Assembly: GCA_025403435.1 (NCBI GenBank)
Contig: CM046348.1
Location: 28,972,148-29,036,147 of the forward strand
From: Artocarpus heterophyllus
Taxonomy: Eukaryota > Streptophyta > Magnoliopsida > Rosales > Moraceae
DNA: 64,000 nt
Direction: 5' to 3'
The stretch's first letter is position 1. Each line of letters starts with the position of its first letter. Both the position numbers and the translations under genes were made by a program. Positions 63,437 to 64,000 of this stretch are shown here, in pieces. Below the pieces are notes generated by a model. The model was not told the DNA's origin and did no database searches. It saw nothing but the letters and a program-made list of their open reading frames with translations.

Positions 63437-63954
63437 TATAACGCCCTATGTGGGGGTTAGCAGTGTTGAATAAATAAATATAAACTTAAATTCAGTATCA
63501 TTTAAAACAATAAAACAGTGCCCATGGGTAACAGAAAATAAAAATAAACAATTAAATACAAACAAAAGTTTTAGTGTAGCACCAAATATTTAAAATACAG
63601 TCATCATCAACATAGTACATTTCTCAAATAACTTAGCATAGCCATAACAAAAGTAATACATATCTTACATGATCTAGACAAGTTGCAAAAAAACAAAGAT
63701 TTTCTAACATGAAACCAACAGTGTTGATGCCTATTCTTTGTTGAACAGGTTGAATTGAATTCTGCCTGAGAGATGTAAATATAATAAGGATGAGCATCGA
63801 TATGCCTAATAGGGAAAAACATTACTCACCTAAGGGTTTTATTCATTACCACCTTAAATCTGCATGGTTAGTTAGTTTTCATCATTATCCAGATTATGAG
63901 ATTTATTATGATCATATTCCGTAGATACCATAGCTAATCATTACCGAGTTTCAT

Positions 63955-63985
<31 letters not shown>

Positions 63986-64000
63986 AATATTACAATTCAT
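63437..64000 (-). repeat. 5' LTR of the gypsy element, partial
   Basis: Homologous to 52768-53320. The terminal TGT is mutated to TAT (plus strand). It continues beyond the window. Confidence 0.85.

Larger units (their letters stand above)
52768..64000 (-). mobile_element. Ty3/gypsy element (Tekay/Del-like), degenerate, runs off the window
   Basis: Minus-strand order from 64000 down: 5' LTR, primer site, gag, protease, RT, RNase H, integrase, chromodomain-like tail, polypurine tract, 3' LTR. Every coding part has stops. A solo LTR (58290-61426) splits protease from RT. The two LTRs differ at many positions and by indels in the 600 bases that can be compared, so the insertion is old. LTR ends, primer region and LTR body are homologous to the LOG-carrying element at 19886-28923. 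Confidence 0.9.

Noticed and set aside
1..64000. tRNA, rRNA or CRISPR features
   Set aside because: No cloverleaf-like gene, rRNA block or spaced direct-repeat array was seen; the regular repeats are LTR motif clusters or microsatellites.

Overview
The window is nuclear DNA of a flowering plant, most likely a eudicot. It is AT-rich, has long GT-AG introns, carries two plant-type genes and is densely packed with plant LTR retrotransposons. I cannot name the species. Only two loci look like intact host genes: a 14-exon DEDDh 3'-5' exonuclease of the SMALL RNA DEGRADING NUCLEASE 5 (SDN5) type at 9296-16048 (+), and a two-exon LRR-XII (EFR/XA21-type) receptor kinase at 43253-46657 (+) with a non-RD kinase domain. 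A truncated duplicate of the kinase gene's promoter and 5' end lies at 40320-41080. A copy of its 3' flank lies at 47860-48110. A decayed intronless GRAS (SCARECROW-LIKE 1-type) fragment lies at 17335-18070 (-).

Layout. 1-5454 holds two diverged LTRs of one family in opposite orientation. 5455-9295 is intergenic with MITE relics and a GC-richer block that looks organellar. 9296-16048 is SDN5. 17335-18070 is the GRAS relic. 18905-31111 is a decayed Ty1/copia element (gag, protease, integrase; no RT) split by a younger nested LTR element at 19886-28923. 31112-32219 is a candidate copia LTR. About 32280-37406 is an Athila-like Ty3/gypsy relic with its 3' LTR, interrupted by a GC-rich hAT-type MITE. 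40320-48110 is the receptor-kinase locus. 48110-52767 is AT-rich with MITE-like repeats. 52768-64000 is a long, old Ty3/gypsy element on the minus strand (3' LTR, integrase, RNase H, RT, protease, gag, PBS, start of the 5' LTR), itself interrupted by a 3.1-kb solo LTR.

The most interesting object is the nested element at 19886-28923. It has two ~2.36-kb LTRs that are nearly identical, a tRNA-Met-type primer site, a polypurine tract and a 5-bp target duplication. It has no recognisable gag or pol. Instead it carries two other reading frames in sense orientation: a 143-codon basic, cysteine-rich ORF that I cannot assign to a host family, and a LONELY GUY (LOG) cytokinin-activating phosphoribohydrolase homologue that keeps the PGGxGT active-site motif but has one in-frame TAG. 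Its LTR ends, primer site and LTR body match the old gypsy element at the right of the window, so it looks like a non-autonomous member of that family moved by related autonomous copies.
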